Part shown: piece by piece, positions 1 to 8,733 of the stretch
Numbering within the stretch: the stretch's first letter is position 1
How the letters are laid out: the number at the start of each line of letters is the position of its first letter
Assembly (NCBI GenBank): GCA_013285705.1
Contig: JABDHA010000018.1
Span: forward strand, 1 to 53,248
Length of the DNA stretch: 53,248 bases
Reading direction: 5' to 3'
From: Acidobacteriota bacterium
GTDB lineage: Bacteria; Acidobacteriota; Terriglobia; Terriglobales; Acidobacteriaceae
Made by a program: the position numbers and the translations under genes
Notes under the pieces: model-generated
Told to the model about the DNA's origin: nothing
Seen by the model: only the letters and a program-made list of their open reading frames with translations
The model's database searches: none

Positions 1-858
1 AAGATTGATTTGTTCTCCGGTGACGGGGTGGTGGAATTTCAGAAATTGGGCGTGCAGGAAATATCCTCCATCGCCCGGGAGGCCGGGGAGATTTTCAAGA
101 GGCTGGCCGGTTAAGCCGTACAGAGGATCGCCTACCAGAGGATGGCCGATGGATGCCAGATGGATTCTGATTTGATGAGGGCGGCCCGAATTTAGGCTCA
201 CCTCAAATGTTGTGGTGCTTGTGGTGCGTGAGATCACCTTCGCCAATGACTTTGACGGCTTGCCACTTGGGTTGGCGGCCCACACGGAACCGATGAGCGG
301 GTGCGGTACAAGGCCGATGGGTGTGAGAATTTCGTAGGCGTCGTGCTGTGCAATGTTCTGAGCCAGCGCCAGGTAGATTTTTTGAATTCTGGGTGTGTTC
401 CAATTTGCGGATAGTTTAGAGGCCGCCTGCGGTGTTTTGGCGAAGAGGACGATGCCGGTAGTGGCTCGGCCCAACCGGTGGACAGGATTTGCGTTGGGGG
501 TGTGCTTTTGCACCAAGCGCAGGAGGGTGTTCTCCATGAAGCCCCCGCCGGGAAGAGTGGGCAGCCCGCCGGGTTTGTTGACGGCCAACAGATGGGGGTC
601 ATTAAACAGGACTTCGAAGTGCTGAGGAGAGTCTGGTTCGATCCAGGGTGGACGAGCCCAGACAAGGGTTTGGCCTAAAGTGACCGATTCGCTTCCGGCA
701 GCGGTGATGCCGTTGAGGGTGACTTCGCCGTTGTCCAGATTTTGTTGCCAGGCTTGTAGGGTTGAGTGGGGGTAAAGGCTTGCCAAGTGGGAGAGCAGGG
801 TTTGTCCATGGTATTTGCTGCTGATGATTGTCGTGTAGGCATAGCCCCGGTTGAGCAT
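1..858 (-). CDS. RluA-family RNA pseudouridine synthase (3' end cut off by window edge)
   Basis: This gene runs off the left edge without a stop. The ATG at 858 opens MLNRGYAYTTII, followed by a short S4-like N-terminal part (HGQTLLSHLASLYPHSTLQAWQ). The catalytic domain follows, with NKPGGLPTLPGGG, PVHRLGRATTGIVLFAKT and SGRPHQIRIHLASIGHPLVGDPLYG, all RluA/RluC/RluD family landmarks. These enzymes isomerise uridine to pseudouridine in rRNA or tRNA. The catalytic motif normally reads HRLDxxTSG. Here the Asp position is Gly (HRLGRATTG), a change I recall from a plant-like RluA subgroup, so activity should not be assumed. The frame stays open upstream to about 1080 but has no ATG there, and no good ribosome site is visible at 858. 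The family call is secure; the RNA target is unknown. Confidence 0.85.
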   Translation of the reverse strand, partial: MLNRGYAYTTIISSKYHGQTLLSHLASLYPHSTLQAWQQNLDNGEVTLNGITAAGSESVTLGQTLVWARPPWIEPDSPQHFEVLFNDPHLLAVNKPGGLPTLPGGGFMENTLLRLVQKHTPNANPVHRLGRATTGIVLFAKTPQAASKLSANWNTPRIQKIYLALAQNIAQHDAYEILTPIGLVPHPLIGSVWAANPSGKPSKSLAKVISRTTSTTTFEVSLNSGRPHQIRIHLASIGHPLVGDPLYGLTGQPLENLPGLPGDGGYFLHAQFLKFHHPVTGEQINL

Positions 859-1218
859 GTAGTTTGAGTCTATGCTATGGCATCTGCGGCAGGAGTTGCT
901 GGGGTTCGAGCGACACTGGAGTTCGGCGGCAAGAGCTCTAAATGTGTCCAGTGCGGGGAGCCGGATTCCGCGCGGATCACGGGCAATCCGGAAGCTATGC
1001 CTTTGGATCAGTATCGAGAACAACGTTTCTGCAACGCGGTGAATGATCGGATCGGGCTGGAACAAGAGCCGCCGAGACCTTCATAGATTCCACCCCGCTA
1101 GCCGACTTCCCGGGAGGAATCAACTCAAGCCAACCTCCCGGGCATCGACATGCAGGGGCGATAGAAGGAGTCGTCCCCGGTTGGGCTGCCACTAAACATT
1201 AAATGCTGAGGCTTAGGG

Positions 1219-2007
1219 TTATGGATCGCGGTACTCACGGCGCTTGAGTTCGCGGACTGCCTGTTCGTGGCCTAGGAGGGCGGCCTGACGAATCCAGTAG
1301 CGGGACTGGACATAGTCGTGCTCGACACCCTGGCCGATAGCGTAGAGGTGGCCAAGCTGGAACTGGGCCTCGGCATTGCCTAGATCGGCGGCCTTGCGAT
1401 ACCACGCGGCGGCCGTCGCGTAGCTGAGTGGAACGCCTTGGCCAAAGTAGTAGAGGTCAGCTAACTTTTGCTGGGCTTCGGGAAAGTTCTGCGTAGCAGC
1501 CAGACGATACCAGTGAGCAGCTTCTGTATTGTTTTGCGCGACTCCTTCCCCTTTCCGACACATGAGGCCGAGGTTGTATTGCGCCCAGGCGAGTTGACTA
1601 TGAGCAGCGCGCTGACACCATGCGAAAGCCTCAGCGAAGTCGTTTGCTGTGTAGTAGCGGAAGCTGAGGTTTGCCTGCGCGTAGGCGTGGCCCTGGTCGG
1701 CGGCCTTGCGCTCCCAGTAGGAAGCTTGGGTGTCGTCCTGCGGTAGGCCCTGCCCCGCGTCATACATCATGCTGAGGAGGTACTGCGACTCGGCATGGCC
1801 TTGCTCGGCGGAGAGTCGAAAGCTGGCCGCCGCTTCGGTGAAGTTACCGGCGTTGTAGTCGGTGACGGCCTGCTGGTAGTAAGGATTGGAGGCTGCACTG
1901 GCGGCCTCACGACGTCCGCGGCCGATAATACTGGAGCGCGTGGAATGGAGTGACAGCCCAGCACGAATCGGGATGTGCAGCAGTTCAGCTTTGGATCTAT
2001 CTTCCAT
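1219..2007 (-). CDS. Sel1-repeat (TPR-like) protein
   Basis: This is a protein of about 262 residues made mostly of Sel1-like repeats, about six in a row. Typical units are AEQGHAESQYLLSMMYDAGQG, AATQNFPEAQQKLADLYYFGQG and AADLGNAEAQFQLGHLYAIGQG. Sel1 repeats form alpha-solenoids that scaffold protein complexes; the partner is unknown. I chose the ATG at 2007 (MEDRSKAELL). The frame stays open further upstream, but that extension is the out-of-frame shadow of the preceding J-domain gene and is rich in Ser, Thr and Pro with no domain. The start overlaps the last codons of the upstream gene by 11 nt, which suggests translational coupling. No signal peptide is visible, so it is probably cytoplasmic. 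Confidence 0.8.
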   Translation of the reverse strand: MEDRSKAELLHIPIRAGLSLHSTRSSIIGRGRREAASAASNPYYQQAVTDYNAGNFTEAAASFRLSAEQGHAESQYLLSMMYDAGQGLPQDDTQASYWERKAADQGHAYAQANLSFRYYTANDFAEAFAWCQRAAHSQLAWAQYNLGLMCRKGEGVAQNNTEAAHWYRLAATQNFPEAQQKLADLYYFGQGVPLSYATAAAWYRKAADLGNAEAQFQLGHLYAIGQGVEHDYVQSRYWIRQAALLGHEQAVRELKRREYRDP

Positions 2008-2779
2008 GGGCACTGATCTGGCGGTCGACGAATGCAAGGCGGTACCGGGCATCGGCAATCTGCTCGCGGAGACTGGTGGCAAGCTCGGTAAGGAGGTCGC
2101 GGTGTTCGCGGGCGGCGGCTTCGGCGTCGAGGTGCAGTTGGGCGATTTCACTGGAGAGCAGCGTGTGCCGCTCAGCATCCAGCGCAGCGATATCGCGTTC
2201 GGCGTGCTGGATCTGGCGCGCGATGCGGAGAAGTTCGGCAGCGGCGTCTTCGCCAGCAATGGAGGCGTTGATGTCACGATGATCATCAAGGAGACGCTGC
2301 AGGGTTTCGGTGTCGCCACGGCGATAGGCCTGATTGGCGCGGGCCATCAGCAGCGTGAAGTGTTTCTGCTCGCCATCGTCGCGCGCAAAGTCGGGATGGA
2401 TGCGTTTGGCAACGTCACGGAAGAGGGCTTTCAGGCTGGGCGGTGGATCGAACTCCTCGATTTCGTGGGCATCACCGAATGCAGCATCATGGGTTTCCTG
2501 CGCCCGTTGACGGGCTTCATCGGCTCGGTGGCGGGCGGAGTCGGAGTCGTAGAGGTCGACTTCGCGCTCGGCAATGCGTGCTTCGATGTCGTCAAGCTCG
2601 GCGTAGAGAACACCGACCTGGCGGAAGTAGCGGTCTTCGAAGGCCTTGAGCTGAGCGCGCAGTTGAGTCAGCTCAGATTCGCAATCGGCGAGCTTGGCAC
2701 GAACGCCAGCAAGCTGCTCGCGTTTGTCGAGGAGGGCAACAGCGTCCGGGGTTTGCTGGAGGATGATTTCGGCTGGCAT
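1997..2779 (-). CDS. Coiled-coil protein with J-domain-like segment
   Basis: This 260-residue protein has long charged helices at both ends (residues about 20-90 and 170-255) that look like coiled coils. Between them is a short DnaJ-like segment, SLKALFRDVAKRIHPDFA, with the hallmark HPD tripeptide followed by a helix III-like MARANQAYRRGD. The J-domain helix I is missing or very divergent. J-domains stimulate the Hsp70 (DnaK) ATPase, so this may be a specialised co-chaperone. It overlaps the Sel1 gene downstream, and the two probably act together on a protein complex (inference). The long open frame on the opposite strand across this gene is a GC-driven shadow. Confidence 0.75.
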   Translation of the reverse strand: MPAEIILQQTPDAVALLDKREQLAGVRAKLADCESELTQLRAQLKAFEDRYFRQVGVLYAELDDIEARIAEREVDLYDSDSARHRADEARQRAQETHDAAFGDAHEIEEFDPPPSLKALFRDVAKRIHPDFARDDGEQKHFTLLMARANQAYRRGDTETLQRLLDDHRDINASIAGEDAAAELLRIARQIQHAERDIAALDAERHTLLSSEIAQLHLDAEAAAREHRDLLTELATSLREQIADARYRLAFVDRQISAHGR

Positions 2780-2988
2780 GCGGCTTCTGCGAGTGTAAGT
2801 TCTAGTTTAGCGGACTAGAGTTGCGCTTTTGCACATGAGTGCGCGCTTGCGGTAGCAATTCAGTCATTGGGACTTGGCCTGCACTAAGGCCTTCGGTACA
2901 TGCCAACGCGCATAACCTTCAGCAATCGATCAGTGATGAGATGCCGACATTTCGGTACTGATCGAGTGTCGGTAAGCGCATTGGCGAT

Positions 2989-4107
2989 TTGGCACTCGTC
3001 GAGATTGAACAATTGCTTGACTCGCTTGAATATCGCCCTGACGGCAGTCACGTTAACAAGAAAAAAGTCGTAGGCGACCTCAACCGGCATCCGACGAAAG
3101 CCGATGCAAAGCTGGCTATCGCGAACTTTCGTGCGGAAATCAACGCTCAGCAAGAACGCCTCTTCGACAGCAAGATGACCGTTGCCGAGGCATGGAGACA
3201 CTTTCAGGTTCACGAATTGCGTGATCCAGAGGTTGGTCGCTCTCTGAGCACAATCCAGGGCTATCTGAACTACTTCAAATGTCAAATCCTGCCAAAATGG
3301 AAGAACGTGCCACTCGATGACGTAAAGTCGGTAGCCATGGAGAAATGGCTGCGTAGTCTCGACCTTGCGCCAGGCTCGAAAGCGAAAATTCGGAATCATC
3401 TTTCGGCCCTGTTTTCGCATGCCATAAGACACGAGCTTTATGGGCAGATCAACCCCATCAAGGCGGTGCGACAGAGTGCCGTTCGCCTACGCGACCCGGA
3501 TGTTTTGACTCTCGATGAAATGAAATCCATTCTGAGCCGAATCGAATCAACGGCGATTCGCCTGATGGTCGTTATCGCCGCTACGACCGGACTCAGGCGG
3601 TCCGAGATCAGAGGACTTCGATGGAGCGATCTCGATTTTGAACAGCGCTGGATCAAGCTCCAGCGAGGATTTGTGCGAGAGGGGGAAACAACGCTGAAAA
3701 CGAAGGCTTCGCGAAAAGGTGTCCCGCTGACGGATGAGCTTGCCGTTGCATTCCAGAAATGGCGTGCGGAAACCCCGTACCCCACTGGTGGCGACTGGAT
3801 TTTTGCCTCGCCATTCACCGATGGAAAGCGGCCTTACTGGTGCGATGCCGCGCTTCAGGATCACATCAAGCCAGCTGTGGCCGCCGCCAAAATAGAGAAA
3901 CGTGTTGGCTGGCATACGTTTCGACATTCGCTGGCCACACTGCTCGGGAATCAGGGCGAGAGCGTAAAAGTCGTACAAGAACTTCTGCGGCATGCGAACA
4001 GCCGGATCACTTTGGACGTTTACCAGCAGGCCGATGCCGGAGACAAGCGTTCGGCCCTCGAACATGTCAAAGGACTGTTTCTGGTGGAAGAGCAAAAGGC
4101 CAGTTGA
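2989..4107 (+). CDS. Tyrosine recombinase / phage-type integrase
   Basis: This protein of about 372 residues has a SAM-like core-binding domain (residues about 60-150) and a tyrosine recombinase catalytic domain (about 165-365). The active-site set is complete: Arg in ATTGLRRSEIRGLRW, HTFRHS (His-x-x-Arg), His in LLRHAN and the nucleophile Tyr in LDVYQQ. It cuts and rejoins DNA at attachment sites. The N terminus is short: a stop at 2959 leaves only TTG at 2989, or ATT at 2980, as possible starts, and the usual AP2-like arm-binding domain is absent or reduced. It points toward the 3' end of the nearby tRNA-Asp gene, the classic integration position, but no other mobile-element gene is nearby. 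It is probably a remnant of an integrated element. Confidence 0.85.
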   Translation: MALVEIEQLLDSLEYRPDGSHVNKKKVVGDLNRHPTKADAKLAIANFRAEINAQQERLFDSKMTVAEAWRHFQVHELRDPEVGRSLSTIQGYLNYFKCQILPKWKNVPLDDVKSVAMEKWLRSLDLAPGSKAKIRNHLSALFSHAIRHELYGQINPIKAVRQSAVRLRDPDVLTLDEMKSILSRIESTAIRLMVVIAATTGLRRSEIRGLRWSDLDFEQRWIKLQRGFVREGETTLKTKASRKGVPLTDELAVAFQKWRAETPYPTGGDWIFASPFTDGKRPYWCDAALQDHIKPAVAAAKIEKRVGWHTFRHSLATLLGNQGESVKVVQELLRHANSRITLDVYQQADAGDKRSALEHVKGLFLVEEQKAS

Positions 4108-4121
4108 AGCATAAACAGAAA

Positions 4122-4141
4122 GGCTCCCGGTTTCGGGAGCC
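4122..4141 (+). terminator. Hairpin terminator after the integrase
   Basis: Perfect 8-bp stem GGCTCCCG / CGGGAGCC with a GTTT loop, 15 bp after the integrase stop. It is followed by a pyrimidine-rich TCTTCTC tail rather than a clean T-run. The opposite strand also has a T-rich tail, so it may act in both directions. Confidence 0.65.
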
Positions 4142-4226
4142 TCTTCTCAAAAACTGTTTACATAAGACACGGGACCAGTTATTTTAACTGTGTCTTTTCT
4201 GTGTCCTTAAACTCGATGTCACCCAT

Positions 4227-4247
4227 GATTCTAAGTCTTTTAGAATC
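4227..4247. repeat. Inverted repeat touching the tRNA-Asp 3' end
   Basis: Arms GATTCTAA and TTAGAATC (8 bp, perfect) flank a 5-nt loop. The repeat ends 3 bp from the CCA end of the tRNA gene. It could be a tRNA terminator or processing hairpin, or an integrase core or arm site. There is no T-run, so the function is open. Confidence 0.5.
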
Positions 4248-4249
4248 TA

Positions 4250-4326
<77 letters not shown>

Positions 4327-4574
4327 CAACGCAATACGCGTGAAAAAACTCTTTATGCCACACGAAATGATTGATTTCGAACAAGCATTCATTTCGTGTT
4401 TCTAACTTCGAATGTCTCGAAGATTCGGCTTCATGTTCTCCTGAAACTGAATCTCCACGACAACAATATGAGTTTACCAGAAGAGAGTCGTTTTTGGTGG
4501 CGCAACGCCCTCCTTCTTTCTTTATCTTCTCAGATATTTAGCGCATATTTTTTCACGACATCAGAAAGCGTCTA

Positions 4575-6434
4575 TTACTGAAGCCCACGCAGCGCTTGAG
4601 AAAATTTGGGCATGGTCACGCTTGCTTCAACTTCCTCGTCTTCCGGTTGGATTGCATCATCGCCCTCACCGGCGGCAAGGAAGAGATTGCTTTCCACTGC
4701 GTATTGCCGGGTGTAGAGGTTGCAATAAAGCCCGCGGCCATGCATCAGCTCAGCATGCGTACCTCGCTCCGGGATCATGCCGTTTTCAAAGAAGAGAATC
4801 TGGTCCGCCTGACGGATTGTCGATAACCTATGGGCAATCACCAGCGTGGTGCGGCCCTTCATGAGATAAGAGAGTCCTTCCTGAATCAAAGCTTCGGATT
4901 CTGAATCGAGGCTGGATGTGGCCTCGTCGAGAATCAGGATGCGTGGGTTCGCGAGAATGGCTCTCGCAATGGAAATACGCTGCCGTTGGCCTCCCGAGAG
5001 CTTTATGCCGCGCTCTCCAATAAGCGTCTTGTAACCCTCCGGAAAACGCTCCACAAATTCGTCAACGCGAGCGATGCGAGCAGCTTCAAATACTTCTTCA
5101 TCCGTCGCCTCCGGACGCGAAAATGCAATGTTGTCACGGATTGTGCCATCGAACAGAAACGATTCCTGCAACACGACACCGAGATGGACCCGGTAACTTC
5201 CGAGATCCGCTGTTGTCAGATCGATACCATCGACAAGAATCTGCCCGTTCGTAGGCGAGTGAAATGCGCTTACGAGACTGATTGTGGTTGATTTTCCCGA
5301 TCCGGACGGACCCACCAGGGCGGTGACCGTTCCGGGCTCTGCTACAAACGAAACGCGCTGCAACACGGGCTTGCCGGCCTCGTAGGAAAAGTCCACGTTG
5401 TCGAAAACAATTCCACCTGCGAGTTTTCGGTCGAATCGATAGGTACGTCTCGGATCATCGTCCTCTTCTTTCTCCGAGAGGATCTCCTGAGTACGGTCTA
5501 AGCCAGCGATGGCTTCAGAAATTTGCGTCCCTATAGAAACCACCTGAAACAGCGGAGCAATCATATAAGCGAGAAAAACATTATAGGTAACGTAGCTGCC
5601 AAGAGTAATTCTCCCGCCCAGAATCTGGCGCGCCCCAAAAAACATGACGATCGCGCCCACCAAGCCAATCACCACTGTGGAGGAGAGACTCATGAACGAA
5701 TTTGCCGTGATTCCCTTCATGATGTTCGCGAGTAAGACTCTCGCGCCTTTGGCGAAGACCGCGGATTCGCGGTCTTCAGCGCGGTAAGATTTGACCACCC
5801 GAACACCGCCCAGGGATTCTGTGAGTCGGCCAGTAATTTCTGCCTGAATTTTTATGCGCTCTTTGAAAAGGGGGCGAATGATCCCGAAAACTTTTTTGAG
5901 AACAAATATAAACAACGCCATGACAGCAAAAATCAACAGGGTCAATTTTGCGCTGATCCACAATAGGGCGATGAATGTCATGATGGCTGTAAGCACGCCG
6001 CCAATGAACTCCACCAAGCCAGTTCCCATCAAATTGCGGATTCCTTCAACATCGGCCATGACTCGCGATACCAGCGTGCCTGTACGGTTTGCGTCATAAA
6101 AAGAAACAGGTAAGCGGCTGATGTGCTTTTGCAGTTGGATTCTGAGATCTGTGATAAGGTGCCATGCGGCCCGCGATAGTGATTGCGCCAGTGCGAATGA
6201 GGTAACCGCTTGTACAAGAGTAGCCAAAAGCAATATCCCGACCAGCGGAGCCAGCAAATATCCGTTGTGTTTTCCGATAACACGGTCGATTAAAACCTTC
6301 GTGGATAGAGGTAAGGCAAAACCGGCAAGTCGATTGATAATAATAAGGAGCAGCCCCACAAGAAGAAGCCCTTGCCTGGGACGTAATAATTTCCAGATTT
6401 CTGGAAGTACCTTTCGCATCGATGCCACTTGCAT
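4575..6434 (-). CDS. ABC exporter, fused permease and ATPase (MsbA-like)
   Basis: A half-transporter of about 619 residues with six membrane segments (residues about 20-310) and a C-terminal nucleotide-binding domain. The ATPase has Walker A GPSGSGKST, signature LSGGQRQR, Walker B ILILDEATSS and H-loop IAHRLS. It should work as an inner-membrane homodimer exporting a lipid-linked or amphipathic molecule. The frame opens with GTG at 6452, but ATG at 6434 has a GGGAG about 11 nt upstream and is preferred. The C-terminal tail after the ATPase is acidic and unusual for MsbA. As the first gene of the polysaccharide locus it could export lipid, polymer or the lipopeptide predicted from the NRPS genes; the substrate is not readable from sequence. 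Confidence 0.88.
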   Translation of the reverse strand: MQVASMRKVLPEIWKLLRPRQGLLLVGLLLIIINRLAGFALPLSTKVLIDRVIGKHNGYLLAPLVGILLLATLVQAVTSFALAQSLSRAAWHLITDLRIQLQKHISRLPVSFYDANRTGTLVSRVMADVEGIRNLMGTGLVEFIGGVLTAIMTFIALLWISAKLTLLIFAVMALFIFVLKKVFGIIRPLFKERIKIQAEITGRLTESLGGVRVVKSYRAEDRESAVFAKGARVLLANIMKGITANSFMSLSSTVVIGLVGAIVMFFGARQILGGRITLGSYVTYNVFLAYMIAPLFQVVSIGTQISEAIAGLDRTQEILSEKEEDDDPRRTYRFDRKLAGGIVFDNVDFSYEAGKPVLQRVSFVAEPGTVTALVGPSGSGKSTTISLVSAFHSPTNGQILVDGIDLTTADLGSYRVHLGVVLQESFLFDGTIRDNIAFSRPEATDEEVFEAARIARVDEFVERFPEGYKTLIGERGIKLSGGQRQRISIARAILANPRILILDEATSSLDSESEALIQEGLSYLMKGRTTLVIAHRLSTIRQADQILFFENGMIPERGTHAELMHGRGLYCNLYTRQYAVESNLFLAAGEGDDAIQPEDEEVEASVTMPKFSQALRGLQ

Positions 6435-6554
6435 CACTGACTTATCTCCCACAGCTTTGAACCCCTCGTCGACTCAAATTCGCGACACGTGACGTTTGGC
6501 CACATGCACAATTATTCAGCGTTTTTATTCGATTAGCCTCAGCATAATCGTTAA

Positions 6555-7106
6555 TCAATTGCCTAAAGACACTGGCCTGACTTGATTTCGACCTGAAGCT
6601 TCCAACTGGATGCTGATAGCAGTTGTAGCACCCAAAATCATCCACACAAAGGCGATCACCATAAATCCACCGACTTCGTGATAGAGAACAGCGTCAATTT
6701 CGTGCAGAGAGACAAGTTCAACACACCATATTGTCAAAGCTAACAAAGCACTCCATGCCGCTACGACCGCACCCGGCCTGCTGCGCAATCTGCGGGTTAT
6801 GATCGCCGCTCCAAACAATAAAATGGCAAACAGAATCGTGAGTCCTGCTATTTGTATGCCGTGTCTCTGTGCGTAAAAGCCTCGATGAAGAGCAAAGTGC
6901 ATCACGTTTCCGTGCAATGCCCACCGCCCATCCATAGCCATGTCAAGCAGAAGCAAACTCTCGAGAGCTGCTATCCAGGCAGTTGGCCATGCAAATGCCG
7001 GCACATTTCTTAGCCGAAACAAGGCGATGCCGCTGGAAAGCGCTGCTATGCCAAAACTTAGCAATCCCGCCACGCTCGTTCGTGTGTAAATAGGTAATAG
7101 AATCAT
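6555..7106 (-). CDS. Small integral membrane protein, function unknown
   Basis: A 183-residue protein with about five hydrophobic segments: the N-terminal SVAGLLSFGIAALSSGIAL, PTAWIAALESLLLLDMAM, IAGLTILFAILLFGAAII, AVVAAWSALLALTIWCVEL and a last GGFMVIAFVWMILGATT. No catalytic motif or known domain is recognised. It is transcribed divergently from the Wzy-like gene, with only 51 bp between start codons, so the two probably share a regulatory region. Its place in the EPS locus suggests an accessory membrane role (inference only). Confidence 0.65.
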   Translation of the reverse strand: MILLPIYTRTSVAGLLSFGIAALSSGIALFRLRNVPAFAWPTAWIAALESLLLLDMAMDGRWALHGNVMHFALHRGFYAQRHGIQIAGLTILFAILLFGAAIITRRLRSRPGAVVAAWSALLALTIWCVELVSLHEIDAVLYHEVGGFMVIAFVWMILGATTAISIQLEASGRNQVRPVSLGN

Positions 7107-7157
7107 GGTGTTCTTGGGATATATTGGCGTGGTGATGTATGTCGATAGGATGAATGG

Positions 7158-8681
7158 ATGATTGTTTTACCTGCGGCCGTCCTTTTGGGATGGATACCGA
7201 TCAGTCTCTATTTTTTTTTCCGATATCCAATTCGCATAGCGATTTTGCTGGTTTTCATCGGCGGCTGGGCTTTGCTGCCCAATGCCAACTATATTCCTAC
7301 AAGTGATCCATTTCCTTATTGGTTTCTCGGCGCAGGGATTGCCACCAACTATTTTCTGACAAAAGCAACCATTACTGGTTTCTGCGGCCTTCTCGGCCTG
7401 CTTCTATTTGATCGTCGGTCCATCCGAAACATTAAGCTGACATTCTGGGACATTCCCATGATCATATGGTGCATTGTCCCACTGCTCTCGACGATCGCCA
7501 ACCCGATTCCGCTCACCGACGGGCTTCGTGGTGAAATCTATCAAGTGCTGGCCTGGGGTATTCCTTATCTGCTCGGGCGTATCTACTTTTCAGACACAAA
7601 CTCACTTCGTCTCGCGGCAGAAGCATTTGTCATTGCTGGCCTCTTCTATATTCCGATCTGCCTGATCGAAATCAAAACTGGCCCCAAACTTTATGCTCAT
7701 GTATATGGCTATCTACCCTACCAATGGATTGGAGCAAAAAGGTACATTGGTTATCGTCCGATCGGGTTCCTCGAAGGAGGCAATCAGCTTGGCATATGGA
7801 TGGGTACGGCGGCCTTAATCGCGGTCTGGCTGTGGGCAAAGCGAATTGTGACCCATATTCTGAAGATTCCGATCGCGTGGGTCGCACTCTCTCTTTTTCT
7901 CACCACGCTCCTCTGCCAATCCGGGGGAAGCATCCTGCTCTTACTGGGGCTGCTGCCATTTGTCTTCATGAGCCACAAGGCTTTTCCGAGAATCCTGGCC
8001 GTTGTATTGATTATCGGCATCCTCTCTTTTGCCGGAGCGCGACTGGCGAATGTCATCTCTATCCGCGCACTAGTAAACCACAATGCAACTGCCCATTTTG
8101 CGGCAAGTTTTCTAAAAAAAATCGGCCGCGGATCCTTTGGCTGGCGCCTTTGGCAGGACGAGCTTCATGTGAACATCGCACTGCATAAGCCCCTGCTCGG
8201 GTATGGTGAATGGGATTGGTGGCAGCGAGGAAATTTGCGCCCCTGGGGGCTATGGTTACTCGCATTCGGCATGTATGGCGTGTTCGGCTTGCTAGCACTG
8301 GAGGCATTTCAACTTGCGCCGGTTGTTCGTGTGGTATGGTTCTCGCTCGCCCGCTCAGATATTGAATACCTCAATCTGCGTCACGCTCTTGCCGCGGCCA
8401 TTCTAATGACCGCTGTCGATAATCTGCTTAACAGCTCCATGATTCTTCCCCTGCTCCTGATCATTGGCGGCATGAGTACATGGGAGTCTGCCGGAAAACA
8501 AGTCCAGGTCGATATCGAACGACCTCACAGCACATGGCACGAGCAAAGTACAAAGCTAGACGTTAGAATGAGCCCTGTAGCGGGATTGTCTTCTGCAATA
8601 TTGACGGAGTATCGAGCTAAAATCCCTAGAGGTTTTAGTCAAAAAAAGAGTACCTTGCCGCATGCCGCAAGATACTCTTGA
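7158..8681 (+). CDS. O-antigen polymerase/ligase-like membrane protein
   Basis: A 507-residue polytopic protein with roughly ten to twelve membrane helices and a larger periplasmic loop around residues 300-370 (FGWRLWQDELHVNIALHKPLLGYGEWDWW). This layout, including the short LGYG element, fits the Wzy/WaaL (PF04932-like) superfamily, which polymerises or transfers lipid-linked glycans in the periplasm. The ATG at 7158 has AGGATG shortly upstream. A second Wzy-like gene lies at 38041, so one may be the polymerase and the other a ligase or anchor enzyme. Oddly, the last dozen codons lie inside a strong terminator hairpin used by the convergent gene, so the extreme C terminus is constrained by that RNA structure. 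Confidence 0.75.
   Translation: MIVLPAAVLLGWIPISLYFFFRYPIRIAILLVFIGGWALLPNANYIPTSDPFPYWFLGAGIATNYFLTKATITGFCGLLGLLLFDRRSIRNIKLTFWDIPMIIWCIVPLLSTIANPIPLTDGLRGEIYQVLAWGIPYLLGRIYFSDTNSLRLAAEAFVIAGLFYIPICLIEIKTGPKLYAHVYGYLPYQWIGAKRYIGYRPIGFLEGGNQLGIWMGTAALIAVWLWAKRIVTHILKIPIAWVALSLFLTTLLCQSGGSILLLLGLLPFVFMSHKAFPRILAVVLIIGILSFAGARLANVISIRALVNHNATAHFAASFLKKIGRGSFGWRLWQDELHVNIALHKPLLGYGEWDWWQRGNLRPWGLWLLAFGMYGVFGLLALEAFQLAPVVRVVWFSLARSDIEYLNLRHALAAAILMTAVDNLLNSSMILPLLLIIGGMSTWESAGKQVQVDIERPHSTWHEQSTKLDVRMSPVAGLSSAILTEYRAKIPRGFSQKKSTLPHAARYS
8646..8679 (-). terminator. Rho-independent terminator for the phosphoglycosyltransferase gene
   Basis: 13-bp arms (8646-8658 and 8667-8679) with one C-A mismatch enclose an 8-nt loop. 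On the minus strand the stem is followed by seven T residues. It serves the convergent minus-strand gene ending at 8734 and overlaps the last codons of the plus-strand Wzy-like gene. Confidence 0.85.
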
Positions 8682-8733
8682 ATTTTATTGATTGTGGCTG
8701 TGCCCATCGATCGAAGCGCGGGAACCGATTCCG

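Noticed and set aside
2008..2319. Upstream extension of the Sel1-repeat open frame
   Set aside because: It is the out-of-frame shadow of the J-domain gene and has no domain; the ATG at 2007 gives a clean overlap.
1886..2818. 310-residue open frame antisense to the J-domain and Sel1 genes
   Set aside because: It is antisense to clear domain-bearing genes, and codon shadowing explains its length.
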